Below, one piece after another: positions 1 to 10,027 of a DNA stretch of 64,000 bases. Position numbers and translations under genes: made by a program. The stretch covers positions 225,162,239-225,226,238 of the forward strand of contig CM071568.1 in NCBI GenBank assembly GCA_036426205.1, written 5' to 3'. The notes under the pieces were generated by a model, which did not search any database, was not told where the DNA came from, and saw nothing but the letters and a program-made list of their open reading frames with translations. The DNA is from Ascaphus truei (taxonomy: Eukaryota; Chordata; Amphibia; Anura; Ascaphidae). Each line of letters starts with the position of its first letter. The first letter of the stretch is position 1.

Positions 1-281
1 ATAGAAAAAAAAATGCCTGCTACATCTGGAAATGTATCCATAGCACAGAAATCACAGTGATAAAAATTAATATATAATATAAGCTACACAATAGTGGACT
101 CTCAGCTGTCAGAGACCACTAGAACATTATAGTGATAAATAGGTGGGTGCTCAACTCATATGCAAGACATAGAAAATAGAGAGACACTTGGCGACCCATT
201 CGGAGAGGTGGTGGGGGCCCCAAGGTATCCATCAAGGGAGAACAAAGGCAGGGGAGTACAAAGGGGTCGACCACAAAGGAG

Positions 282-1721
282 GTGATCTTTAATATCTCCG
301 GATACACCCTCTCACCGTCTGAATGCAGTATCTTAAACAAAGGGTTGTCCTTTGTCCCTACACATACCATCGACCCCTTTCGTTGGGAGGTAGATCTTTA
401 TCGACTCAATCGCCGGTTGCGGTTGAGGGATTTCTTCTCCAAGGGCCATGAGGACATCAGGACACCTGGTGACTGCACCAATACTGCACATCCATTTTGG
501 CAGGTCAGTACATTTGACCCCCAGGTACAGAATCCCAATATCTCCACCTTTATCAACTTGGTTGAGGCAGATACGAAAGGGCGTATTAAGAACTATAAAC
601 GGAGTTTCTCCAACCTTACGCCCGATGAGCATCAAGCATTGAAGTCACTGCGTGACAATAAAAATATCATCATAAGAGCGGCCGACAAAGGGGGAGGTAT
701 AGTGGTTATGCACTATGGGCAATACCAGACTGAGGTTATGAGGCAGCTCAATGTAGTTCAACACTACAAACTGCTGAAGGGTGACCCTACCCGTGGCTAT
801 AAGAGGGAGATTGACAATATCATCCAGTTAGGAATCGACAATCGCTGGATTATAGAGGATACGGGGAAATTTCTACAACAGGAGTTTCCTATTACCCCAG
901 TCCTCTATATACTACCAAAGGTGCACAAATCACTTACCGCGCCTCCTGGCAGACCGATCATCTCGGCCAGGGGCTCGTTGTGTCACCCTATCTCGCAATA
1001 TGTTGATTTTTACCTTCAACCACTCGTAGCCAAAATGGGGAGTTACATCAAGGACACTACAGATTTTATTAATCGACTTATGGTAGTTAGTCTTGATTTA
1101 CAGGATGTCTTGCTCGTAACCATGGATATTTTGAGCTTGTACACTAACATTGCCCATTCAGAGGGGATGGAGGCCATAGAGGACCATCCGAAGAAAAGTA
1201 CAAATTACTCTGGTCCCCCTACGGAGTTCCTCTTACTCCTGATTGAGATCGTGCTGCATAAGAACTTTTTTAAATTTGAATCACACTTCTATCTCCAACT
1301 CATGGGCACTGCGATGGGGTCAAATATGGCCCCATCATATGCTAATCTGTACATGGATCAGTACGAGCAGACGCATGTCCTCAATGACACACCATATGCA
1401 CATCATATCACCAACTACATGAGATATATAGATGAAATCTTCATGTTGTGGAAGGGGACGGAAAGGGAACTTGTGTCGTTCCTGGACCATTTGAATCAGA
1501 TTCCCTCCAACATCAGGTTCACTATGACATACTCAGCAAAAGAGGTCGTTTTTCTTGACACTGTTGTTTACCGTGATGCTGATCGTTTGCTGACGAGGGT
1601 TCATCAGAAGACTACAGATAAAAACACCCTACTTTTGGCCAACAGTCATCATACCTCACCATTGAAAAGAGGGCTGCCATACTCCCAGTTCTTGAGGGTA
1701 AGAAGAGTGACCAGTGATTAG
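282..1721 (+). pseudogene. PLE reverse transcriptase domain, ends at in-frame TAG
   Basis: About 479 codons with the order of PLE reverse transcriptase motifs. Residues 134-143 give ADKGGGIVVM, 211-216 LPKVHK and 221-228 PPGRPIIS. Motif A is VTMDILSLYTNI (Asp282), motif B is GTAMGSNMAPSYANLYM at 342-358, motif C is YIDEIF at 382-387 and VVFLDT follows at 422. The RT copies element RNA into the genome. The usual second aspartate of the catalytic pair in motif C is glutamate here (codon 1434-1436), which should impair catalysis. The frame ends at TAG 1719-1721, exactly where the family normally continues into the endonuclease linker, so the stop is a lesion or a readthrough site rather than a natural end. 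The start is uncertain: 282 is a GTG codon and no strong ATG lies upstream. Confidence 0.85.
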
Positions 1722-2561
1722 ACAGAATGTGATTTGCCGCTGTTAAATATGACACAGCGGTTCCTGGATCGTGGGTATGACGCAAGGGAGATTACAATTG
1801 CACTTGAAAAGGCTAAATTAATCCCTTGTGATCAATTACTCACACCTACTGCAAAAACATCAGCTTTAAATAGGTTCCATGTAGCCACTACCTTCAGTAC
1901 TGCCTCTGGACTGATAAAATCTAGCATACAGAGACATTGGCATGTACTTGCTAATGACAAGAAGATCGGGGTACATTTTACTAAACCACCACTTTTTTGC
2001 TACAGGCGTGGACGCAACATTGGTGACTCCCTCCTACAATTGGATCCAGTGACCAAATATACCAGTACCACCAACTGGCTCACCAGGACCCCTGGGGTGT
2101 ACAAGTGCCATGGTTGCACAAATTGTCAGCACATGATTCTTGGCAAAAGTTATGCACACACACATAGTGGGAAAGCCACCAAAATAAAAGACTTCCTTAA
2201 TTGTGAAAGCCGCTATGTGGTTTACTTTATTCGTTGCCCATTTGGCCTGTACTATGTGGGGAAGACCACTCGCATGCTTAAGGAAAGGATTTGCTTGCAT
2301 AGATCCACTATCAGGAAGGCACTGTTGGAATCCAGCAATATTGATGACCATAAGCTCCAACCAGTTGTGAGACATTTAAAAAAATTCAAGCATGGTCTCG
2401 CCACGATGCGCTGCATGCCCATACTACAAGCCCATGTATCAGCACGGGGTGGAGATAGGGGGAGACTGCTGCTTCAGTTGGAATCAAGGCTTATCTTTGA
2501 GTTAGACACCATGGCCCCAAGGGGTTTGAATGAGGACTTCAAACTGGGTTGTTTTCTTTGA
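1722..2561 (+). pseudogene. PLE linker and GIY-YIG endonuclease domain, same frame after the TAG
   Basis: This continues in the same frame as the RT domain after the TAG, so only one base change separates the two halves. Counting from 1734, residues 125-131 form a CxxCxxC knuckle. Residues 164-176 carry the YFIRCPFGLYYVG stretch that corresponds to the GIY-YIG core, followed by KTTRMLKERICLHRS with the expected catalytic arginine. In PLEs this single-strand nuclease nicks target DNA to prime reverse transcription. The frame ends with TGA at 2559-2561, close to the usual C terminus, and total length (about 760 codons) matches the family. No independent start codon is convincing, which supports reading it as one broken protein rather than a second gene. 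Confidence 0.85.
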
Positions 2562-3398
2562 TTTATCCCCTTTTTGAATATCTAAGATATGGTTCACATT
2601 ATCCCTAGAGTCCTTAACATTATGCATGTCTGTACCTCCCTTCCCTTCCTTCCTTTTTCTCCCCTCCCTCTTCTTTTTCCATCCCTTTCCCCCCCCCCTT
2701 CTCCTCTTTGCTTCCTGACGTTCTGTCCATTTCTGCTATCCTAGTTGCCGTAGATTTATGATGCATTTATCACTCATTATGAGTATTTGACTATTATTGT
2801 CATACATTGTATATAGCCTACTCCTTTACTAGTTTGCCTCAATTGCCCCAATGTATTTTGCTACACTGTGTAATTTTGTTTTTATTCCCTACACCCTTCA
2901 TTCACGGTTGTTCCCCACTGTTTATTTTTATGATACCCTTGTAGATCTCCCCCGTGACTCCATACACAAAAGCATCAGCCTTGCCATTCTTGGACTGTTC
3001 CTGATATGCTGCGTCAATGACTGCTTGCTGCAGAATTTATGCTAAAGATAAAGGATCCTATGATAACTTTCTCATTACCAGATGTGTTGTGGTGCTTATA
3101 CTGACTCTGAGGAGACTGCACATGCGCACTAGGGAGCACTATGAATTCCCGTCTTGCAGGACGGCGTCGCGGCTACCAGGAACTAGTCACCATGGCTACC
3201 AGGGATGCAAATTCCCCTACATGTGGACTGATATAGCTCTGTTTACTTTTTCAGTTTTCTGCTGCTTTTCCTGCTAAGGCTATGACAGCTTTAGTGGGAC
3301 GGCAGATCATGAGTCATTTTTGCATAACCAATCAGAGTAGCTGATGGTCACTTAGGTGTGGGTTTTATGGGGTATATAAGGTTTCCACGGCCAGTAGT
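2562..3398 (+). other. PLE 3' untranslated region
   Basis: AT- and pyrimidine-rich DNA with C and T tracts (2640-2710) between the endonuclease stop and the pseudo-LTR ribozyme. Short open frames here show no domain and are not called as genes. Confidence 0.5.
3373..3379 (+). promoter_or_regulatory. TATA box of PLE pseudo-LTR
   Basis: TATATAA followed by GG, 39 nt upstream of the first base of the hammerhead core. The same spacing (37-42 nt) recurs at 27440 (minus), 37179 and 43295, which makes a chance match unlikely. Confidence 0.6.
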
Positions 3399-3459
3399 CT
3401 ACAGCACTGCCCTGAGGAAGGTCCCTGTGTGGACCGAAACGTTGGTCTTGTTTGTGCTG
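3399..3459 (+). ncRNA. Hammerhead ribozyme of PLE, near-canonical
   Basis: The conserved core is complete. CTGAGGA (3412-3418) is followed by stem II GGTCC/GGACC (3420-3424 with 3431-3435, six-base loop) and GAAA (3436-3439). A two-base-pair stem III AC/GT with loop GTTG comes next, and then the cleavage triplet GTC ending at 3447. Stem I is closed by CAGCAC (3402-3407) with GTGCTG (3454-3459). A minimal stem III is the known hallmark of PLE hammerheads. Predicted cut is after 3447. Activity is inference; the core shows no lethal change. Confidence 0.8.
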
Positions 3460-3606
3460 CTGTCTACTTTGAATACAGGTTTTTTAATCTATTACTGAGT
3501 GCTGTCCTTTGTTTACGCTTGTAGGGTTTACTACCGTTTTCTATTTTATCCCTATGGGACATGCACCGCAACTATTGTTTTGTATTTGGAGTGCCAACTG
3601 TCTCTC

Positions 3607-3609
<3 letters not shown>

Positions 3610-3658
<49 letters not shown>
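3610..3658. repeat. (TA)n microsatellite
   Basis: About 24 TA units at the right end of the PLE. Short frames rich in Ile-Tyr across it are repeat artefacts. Confidence 0.95.
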
Positions 3659-3660
<2 letters not shown>

Positions 3661-3776
3661 AACCCCAGCCTGGTTTCCCGCCAGCCGAATATTCTCTCTT
3701 GTGTATAGGGTAGGTGGACTCCCCCCCCCCCAATATTATTTACATATAAACATCTAGGGGTTCCATACAATACAAA

Positions 3777-3783
<7 letters not shown>

Positions 3784-3813
<30 letters not shown>
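3784..3813. repeat. (TA)n microsatellite with nearby C-tract
   Basis: Second TA run, about 130 bases after the first; a run of 11 C lies at 3721-3731. Confidence 0.9.
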
Positions 3814-3814
<1 letters not shown>

Positions 3815-3819
3815 GGAAA

Positions 3820-5239
3820 GTTTGCCATAATAGCCAAGCTAACAGAGGTTAATTATTGGACTTTTTTTTCCAATAAAAGCCACAATAAATATCAAGATTG
3901 CTTTTCAATGCATTGTTGGCTCTTCTGGCACTGAAAGGGTTATTAAATATATCACTGTAATTAGTAAATTAAAAAAAAAAAACTTTTATCTCCTATGTTG
4001 TTATAATCTAGTAAACTCAATTCCAATACTAACATTTTCCCTGGTGTATGCAGTGATCCCTTTTCTTGATGACCAGGGATGTGTTTTCTTGTCACCTCAG
4101 AATGATTTTGAGTCGTGTGACTTGTGTACGTTTTCAGCATGTTGACTGGGGCGAGTTTGACAGCTTCTATTTAAAGCTGGAAGTCACATCTTGCACTTCT
4201 GATTCCAAGAACAACGTCTCAAATTGTAATGGGATGACTAAGAACGAGTCACCTTAGCAGACACGGTAGACTTATATCCGCAGTTTAGGTAGGATTGTGA
4301 TGTCATCCACGGAATTTGGATTCACATGCATCATATTACTTACTGCACGTGAGGTGTAGCTGTAGTTATGGATACTTTGAACATTCCAAGTTACATCAGC
4401 AATCTGTGGGGCTTTCAGTGTTTTGTTTTTTTTACAAACCTTGGGGCCTTCGAAGAATTCCTTCAGTGCTGGAGATGTCGTGAAAGCAAAAATCTTCTCC
4501 TTCTTTGGCTGAGACAAGTAATGTCACCTAATATATTTTTTTTAATTAGGTCCATTTATAAGTTTTTATTTTTAGAAATTGCTATATCTGGGCGTTTCTC
4601 TTCAAGGGATAAATTAGACAATTTAACATCAACTCTTCTCAGAGAAATGCTGCCACTGATCCTGGCATTTAGACAGCACGCCGCTTGCTAACTTAAGACT
4701 CACTGCGTTGCTAGGAGACCACCTTCCATGTATAAGAATACAGACTGTAAATGTACAGTATCTAACTTGATATATCAGTAGTATATTATAACGGCTGTGC
4801 ATATCAATTCACTAAAAACATTTTTTTAATAGTTAGACCGAAATAAATAACATTAATTTTTTTTACATTACCGACGGCAACGTAAACACGTCTGTTGGGT
4901 CTCGTTCCATAGTTTTGTAGCACTGATCTGGTGCTCTCTCAAGGAAAAGCCCCACTGACTTCAATTGGACTATCTACAGATGGCCTGTCCTCCTCGCGGC
5001 TCCCGCACGGGAACTCTCCCCCCACGCCGCGCACGCTTACCGTGCAAATACATAGACTTAATGACCCATCGGGACTAACACAGCGGGGGCGAGTCCCTGC
5101 GTTTGAATGGTACTCACGCTGTGTGAATCCTACCGGGCTGCACCTGTCTGTAAGAGATGCGCACTAAGAGATGGACTGAATCAGTCACTCTACCTGCGCG
5201 CCTCTAACAGGCGATCGTGGGGCTTTTATTTTAATATTA
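3820..5239. other. No recognised gene
   Basis: AT-rich intergenic DNA. The open frame at 4368-4691 (107 codons) has no motif, signal or domain that I recognise and no splice context, so it is not called. CpG-containing sequence at 4990-5220 carries no clear TATA box or exon. Confidence 0.5.
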
Positions 5240-5345
5240 CAGCATTGTAGCAGGGGGTCTCCAGAGCTGAACTGCATTAATTTCAGGTGTAGGGACCCCT
5301 GCTCCCTGAGTAGGGGGCCCCGTTATGGGGTGACCCCGTGTAATA
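5240..5345. mobile_element. Fragment of the TTAA-flanked miniature element family
   Basis: Shares the stretch GAGCTGAA(C)..TTAATTTCAG and the flanking GGGGTCTC and GGGACCCC blocks with 49597-49650 inside the 806-bp element at 49162-49967. No termini are kept. Confidence 0.55.
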
Positions 5346-6306
5346 AATTCAGTCTGTCCTTTATTTGTGTGGAACCCCATTTGGTAGGTTTGGCCCTTGC
5401 GAGTACCTTGAGTCTGATTTATGATTGCTATCCCACTAGTCACATGTGACATCACAATGACTCAGGCATATACAAAGGTGCAGGGTTACCAAGTCCACTC
5501 ATAGCCTACTGAGGCTAAGACACTACAGCCAAGTAAGATGTATTCTTTTTATTTTGTATTTCTTATTACTTCTGGAGCTATAAAACTGATAGTTACAAAT
5601 ATGTTGTTCTTCCCATAAACACCAATCGGCCAATATAACATGGAAACAGTGTTTCATTTTTCAAAGTACTAAGTGTTAGAATCACATCACTGGTTTTGAA
5701 TTGGTTGATCTCCATTTTACCTCTCAGAAATTACCTTCTCTCAAACCGTTCCTTATTCTTCCAGCCATTATCTCACACAAAATAGTCACATTACCATAAA
5801 CAGTGGTTGTCTGTGTTCCATAGCAAAATAACAATTGTTTCAGACATGATAGCAATACTACTTTTCCAAAGCACGCAAACATATTACATTCTTAGGGGGT
5901 CATTAATGTGTGAGAGTGCTGATCAGGCGCTATCGCACGGAAACTTCTATTCCAGACAATGGGAGGCTGTGTGTGCTAAAGCCACAACGGCACTGTTACT
6001 ATTAATGAAATACCCCAATTGTGTGCAACTCTTGTCTCTTCTAGCTCTGGTTTGTCACAATTTACTTAATTTGCTGCTATTTCAAAAGCTGCTACCAACA
6101 TAAAGGGACAAGAGTCACGTAAAATCCAAGGTGAAATACTATAGTTCGTAACTCTAATACTACTGGGAAAAATGTCAATGCCTTGCCGTCCAAAAAAATG
6201 ATATGAAAAGATGACATACCTACTACCAAGAGTCCGTGCAAAGTAATAAGTATTATTATCATTTCTTTACAAAGTGCCAACATGCAGCCATCATTCAGCG
6301 CAGTGC

Positions 6307-6360
6307 TGGTTAAGGTGGTTGCATTTGGTTAAGGTGATACATGGTTAAGGTGATGCATTT
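6307..6360 (+). repeat. Short tandem repeat, about 16 bp unit
   Basis: Three to four imperfect copies of GGTTAAGGTGATGCAT. No other feature is seen between 5346 and 7060. Confidence 0.7.
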
Positions 6361-7161
6361 TCAATTTGTAGGGTAAAGAAAGCAAAAATATATACACCAT
6401 GCACCCAACTAAATTACCCCCCCCCCCAGCATAAGGGTATACTGGATACAAAATAAGGCAAAAAAGTCACACAAAATGTTTTTAAGACATATTGTGCATG
6501 AAGAATTGGTCCAATTTACCATGCACAATCTATATTTATTTAAAATAATTCCTTGTGCCTTTTTGTCTTATTTAGTGTTTAATCATGTCAGAGATCAGAA
6601 GCAACATAGATGGATAAAAACAGGGTATTCTTAATTTCTCAAAACAGAGGGACAATGCAGAATTAATTTCTCGTTGTTCATTTGTGTGCTAGATCCTTGG
6701 GCTAGGTGTCACAATCATACTAATCAACACACAATTAAAAAAGGAGGATGGGGTAGAAAATGTCTCAAGGTTGGCAGCCATACTGGATGTATCAAGTGTA
6801 TCACTTGGAGAACTTTTGGAGCAGCTTCAACCTGGGATTGTAAAGCCAGTGGAATCACAGTTGGACAGTGACACCTACTGGGACAGAACTGAAGTGGAAG
6901 ATGTAGAACAAGTTCAGTCATGGGCCTCATTCACTAACTGATACAACTGTGTAGCACGCACTTACACTCTTTCCTTACCGCGCTATTCAATAAACCCTGA
7001 ACAGTGAAAATGTCTCTTTGGCAGAAATATAAATTGCATGCAAATGAGCAATGTTCTCAAAATTAAGTATTAAAAAGGTTTTTTTTTGTTCCAGTCAACC
7101 GGCCTGAAAAGCAACCTAGGGAAATTAAGAAGCTGGAAAACAAACCGTGAAACTGATACCC

Positions 7162-7200
7162 CTGACAAAGCGGATGTTTAGTCTGAGAAACGCGTAGGGT
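7162..7200 (+). ncRNA. Degenerate PLE hammerhead motif
   Basis: CTGACAA (7162-7168) in place of CTGANGA, and GAAACGCGTAGG from 7187. The GAAACGCG(T) block is the same as in other PLE hammerheads in this window (28451, 43361). The core G to A change and the poor stem II suggest no activity. No TATA box lies upstream. Confidence 0.45.
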
Positions 7201-7271
7201 CTCAGTGCGCATGTGCGGGTGTGAGCAGGCGAATCTCACTGTGTTTGGAACAAGCGATGAGAGGACGCTTA

Positions 7272-7602
7272 GGCTGCGGTCCCAGTCATCACTGTGACAC
7301 GCGCGGGGGGGGAGGGGGGGCGGTGCGTGCACAGCGCTAACCGCTATCTGCGGGCTCCAGGGAGATTGCGACGGTAGGGGGCGTGGTGAGTATTTTGCGG
7401 GGGCGTGGCCATGACCTCACGCGACTGGTTCGCCCTCATTGGCCACGCCTCCGTCGCAAGTTCCACATACAAAAAAATTGTATATGGGAAAACTTGCAGT
7501 ACAGCGCGGCTGCTAAATGCGCGCTGACACTTGTACTTGTCCCGGATTGGGAGGCGGTGCTTGTGCGCGGCGTGCGCTGTAGAACGCACTGGGACCGCAG
7601 CC
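7272..7602. mobile_element. PIF/Harbinger-type miniature element, 331 bp
   Basis: Terminal inverted repeats GGCTGCGGTCCCAGT (7272-7286) and ACTGGGACCGCAGCC (7588-7602) are perfect and are flanked by the 3-bp duplication TTA (7269-7271, 7603-7605). TTA/TAA duplications are the hallmark of PIF/Harbinger transposition. The interior is GC-rich and non-coding; open frames across it on both strands are incidental. Confidence 0.85.
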
Positions 7603-7631
7603 TTACAGGGAACCCCAGTCCAAGCCGCAGC

Positions 7632-7763
7632 GAAGAGAACACAGCTGATGGCACGGTGGAGAGTCTGCATAAAGTCCTAACTGCTTCACAGGTCAAAGCA
7701 CAGAGGTAACCCAGTGCGGACTTTATGCAGACTCTCCACCGTGCCATCAGCTGTGTTCTCTTC
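7632..7763. repeat. Perfect 46-bp inverted repeat (hairpin), 40-base loop
   Basis: 7632-7677 is the exact reverse complement of 7718-7763 by eye. The perfect match suggests recent formation or gene conversion. It abuts the Harbinger-type element and may be a fragment of a foldback PLE, but no diagnostic end is visible. Confidence 0.85.
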
Positions 7764-7999
7764 ACGTTCTCCCGCCTACACACTCTGCGGTGTTACTGAC
7801 AACTACGGAGCCAGATGATCTTTCCCTTGCTAGCGGATGATTAAAGGAACTGGTCCGTGACGTCAGACGCCGCCCGAGTGCGGAAGTAAAGGACGTGTGA
7901 AGCTGATTTGAGCCTAGCAGAGCTGCGTCTCCACTGAACCCAGAGTGGTTAAACTGCCTTATTTTATTCTGGAGCATGTGAGTGTATTGGAGCTCCTTG

Positions 8000-9080
8000 C
8001 TCTAGTATTATTTGTAAATTAAAACTGTGTTGCACTATATTTTTTTTTTTTTTCTCCACATATGCTGTTTATATCGTTATGTGATCTTTTCCACCCTGGA
8101 GAGGAAGTTTTTTGCGCTTTGTGTCCTCCCCTGGATGTTACTTTTTGAGATTGAGAAATCTCTCACACCAGCTGCATCTCCTCTTGGTGATATTAATCTC
8201 TTCTTATTGTTTATTTATTTATATTTTTAAGGTTTGCGCTTACTTTCCTTGCACCACTAAGGAGGAGTGTCATCTGACACGATCCACTGATAATTCCCAG
8301 GAACACGTGACCGCAGCTAAACGTGGAAGTGAATCGTGCAACATCGTGGGAAGAATTGTTTGTTCGGATACTCCAGGCTGCAGGCAGAACGGACACATCG
8401 GGCATCTGTGAGAAATCACTCCTAAGACGTCGGAAGAACCGGAGAGGGGCTGGTGACGGCCTGAATGATCACACCGCATTTTTTATGTGGGAAATTCATG
8501 AGTGTATTTCCAATTGTTTGTTGGCAATGTTTTTTAGAGTAAATATTTTTATAACGGTACACTGTATTGTCCTATGGCTATTTGTAATTTCTATTTCATA
8601 TCATGCATGAGGAGTGTATGATCATCCCTTATCTGCCATTTCCAAACAGTTCAACAATACGGATATAATAAAGATAAGTAACATATATAGTTATCCAAGT
8701 TTTATATCCTTGTACAGTGGCACTGTCTCACTGATTTAGGCGGTTTAACATCATAGACATAAGGGTAAAGCACCATCACACTGCGTATGTTAAGTGTTAA
8801 TAAGGGACACAAGTGATATATCTGTGTACTATGGCATCATCTCACCAGGATACAGGATTTTTAATATATGAAAATGGGGAGTTATGCTATCTTATCAAAA
8901 GAAGATTCCGTATAAGAAGTGTCCAATAGGACTCAGATGGGTGCACTATAAGGTGAAGAATAACAAACAGTATATCAAATCACTTTATTGAAGCACAAAT
9001 ATTATTTTCTCTTTATATTCATCGGAGAAACAGCATCATCAATCCAAGTTCCAGCGTCAAGAAGGACTATCTTTTTTCAC
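8000..9080. other. No recognised gene; possible PLE-derived untranslated DNA
   Basis: AT-rich DNA with a poly-T at 8040. The GGTTTGCGCTTACTTTCC stretch at 8231 resembles untranslated parts of PLEs, but no coding domain is present. Short open frames show no motif. Confidence 0.35.
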
Positions 9081-9086
9081 ATGTGT

Positions 9087-9490
9087 AGCCGTGTCCCACT
9101 TACCTCCGATGCGGGCGCGTGGAAGGGGGAGGCGGTTGCGGCTGCGGGCATGCTTCAGAGAAGTGGCGGGTGCCGCCGGAATGGCAGGCGGACCCGGCAC
9201 AAGTATCGCTAATAGAGGAGGGGCGACCGGGTCCCGCGGCGGATGGAGTGAGGGTGCCGCAATCTTTACACAATTGCGAATAAGGGAGCAGTTGCGGCGG
9301 CCATGGGATACAGACACGGCAAGGGGAACAACATATCCCAGGATCCCTTGGGGCGCCTGATCACGTGGGCAAGGTTAGCCAATATGGCTAGGTAGTGTGA
9401 GGGATTAGATACATTTCGCGCACTGGGAGCCATGCCGTCAGTTGGAGCCAGGACTGACAAGGGGAAGGTAGGGTCTGGGTGTCAGTGTCA
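9087..9490 (+). mobile_element. Partial Gypsy-type LTR (5' part)
   Basis: Begins TGTAGCC and follows the same order of blocks as the LTR at 52314-53345: a TTACCTCCG.TGCGGG segment, a GGAAGGGGGAGGC segment, a GTGCCGC segment, a CATATCCCAG segment and GTTGGAGCCAGGAC. It stops near 9490, where LINE sequence begins. No primer site is kept, so this is a truncated copy. Confidence 0.65.
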
Positions 9491-9529
9491 AGAGCCCTGC
9501 AGCTCTTCGTCAGAATTCGCATTACAAAG

Positions 9530-10027
9530 CGAAAGCTAATGCCAATTATAGACTATTGGGCCATAGTATATGGTACAGCACCCCAAACTCACCTTAGCAA
9601 ACTAGACATCCTCTACAACTCAATATGACGCTTTGTCCTTCAATGTAACTACAACACATCACTGTGACATGCTCAAAGAACTAGATTGGTCATCACTTGA
9701 CTCTCGGTGCAAAGTTTATCTTTCCTGTCTTGCCTTCAAATGCTTTCAGGGCAAGCTATCCGCCTATCTAAACAAGCTCCTCACCCTTACCACACGCAGC
9801 ACTTATCACCTGAGATCTGACTCCAAACATTTGTTCGCAGACCCAGGGTTCAACAAAGTATCCGCCCACTCCTCTTTCTCTTACCGTGCACCTCACACCT
9901 GGAACAACCTACCAGAGACGCTCCACAGCCACCACCAGTCTAAATTCTTTCCAAACTAAAGCGGTCTCACATTTTAATCTGGTCTGTAACTGTGTCATAT
10001 GCCTACAAGATAAAATATGTTAAACTG
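9530..10027 (+). pseudogene. L2-type non-LTR retrotransposon, RT C-terminal part (5' of the split)
   Basis: Two frames give the C-terminal region typical of L2/Rex-like LINEs. A YGTAPQTHLSKLDILYNSI-like stretch near 9570-9630 is followed by 9633-9959 with LKELDWSSLDSRCKVYL, HLRSDSKHL and SYRAPHTWNNLPETL. A frameshift separates them. The LINE's 3' tail is missing here because an LTR element inserted at 10028; the tail resumes at 16903. No RT catalytic motifs remain. Confidence 0.7.

Larger units (their letters stand above)
1..3560 (+). mobile_element. Penelope-like retroelement (PLE), nearly full length, 5' end not resolved
   Basis: The stretch holds one long PLE reading frame (RT then GIY-YIG endonuclease, 282-2561), an AT-rich 3' untranslated part, a TATA box at 3373 and a hammerhead ribozyme at 3399-3459, and it runs into a (TA)n tract at 3610. 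This order is the known PLE architecture: coding region followed by a pseudo-LTR carrying a hammerhead motif. Bases 1-281 are probably the 5' leader, but I see no copy of the 3' pseudo-LTR there, so the left boundary may lie outside the window. The coding region has one in-frame stop and one altered catalytic residue, so this copy is probably dead. Confidence 0.85.

Noticed and set aside
4368..4691. 107-codon open frame as a possible small gene
   Set aside because: No domain, start context, splice signal or polyadenylation context that I can support.
9481..9520. Minus-strand hammerhead-like motif (CTGACGA with AGAGC/GCTCT stem)
   Set aside because: The GAAA element reads GACA, and no supporting stem III or TATA box is present; could be a decayed copy but is not called.
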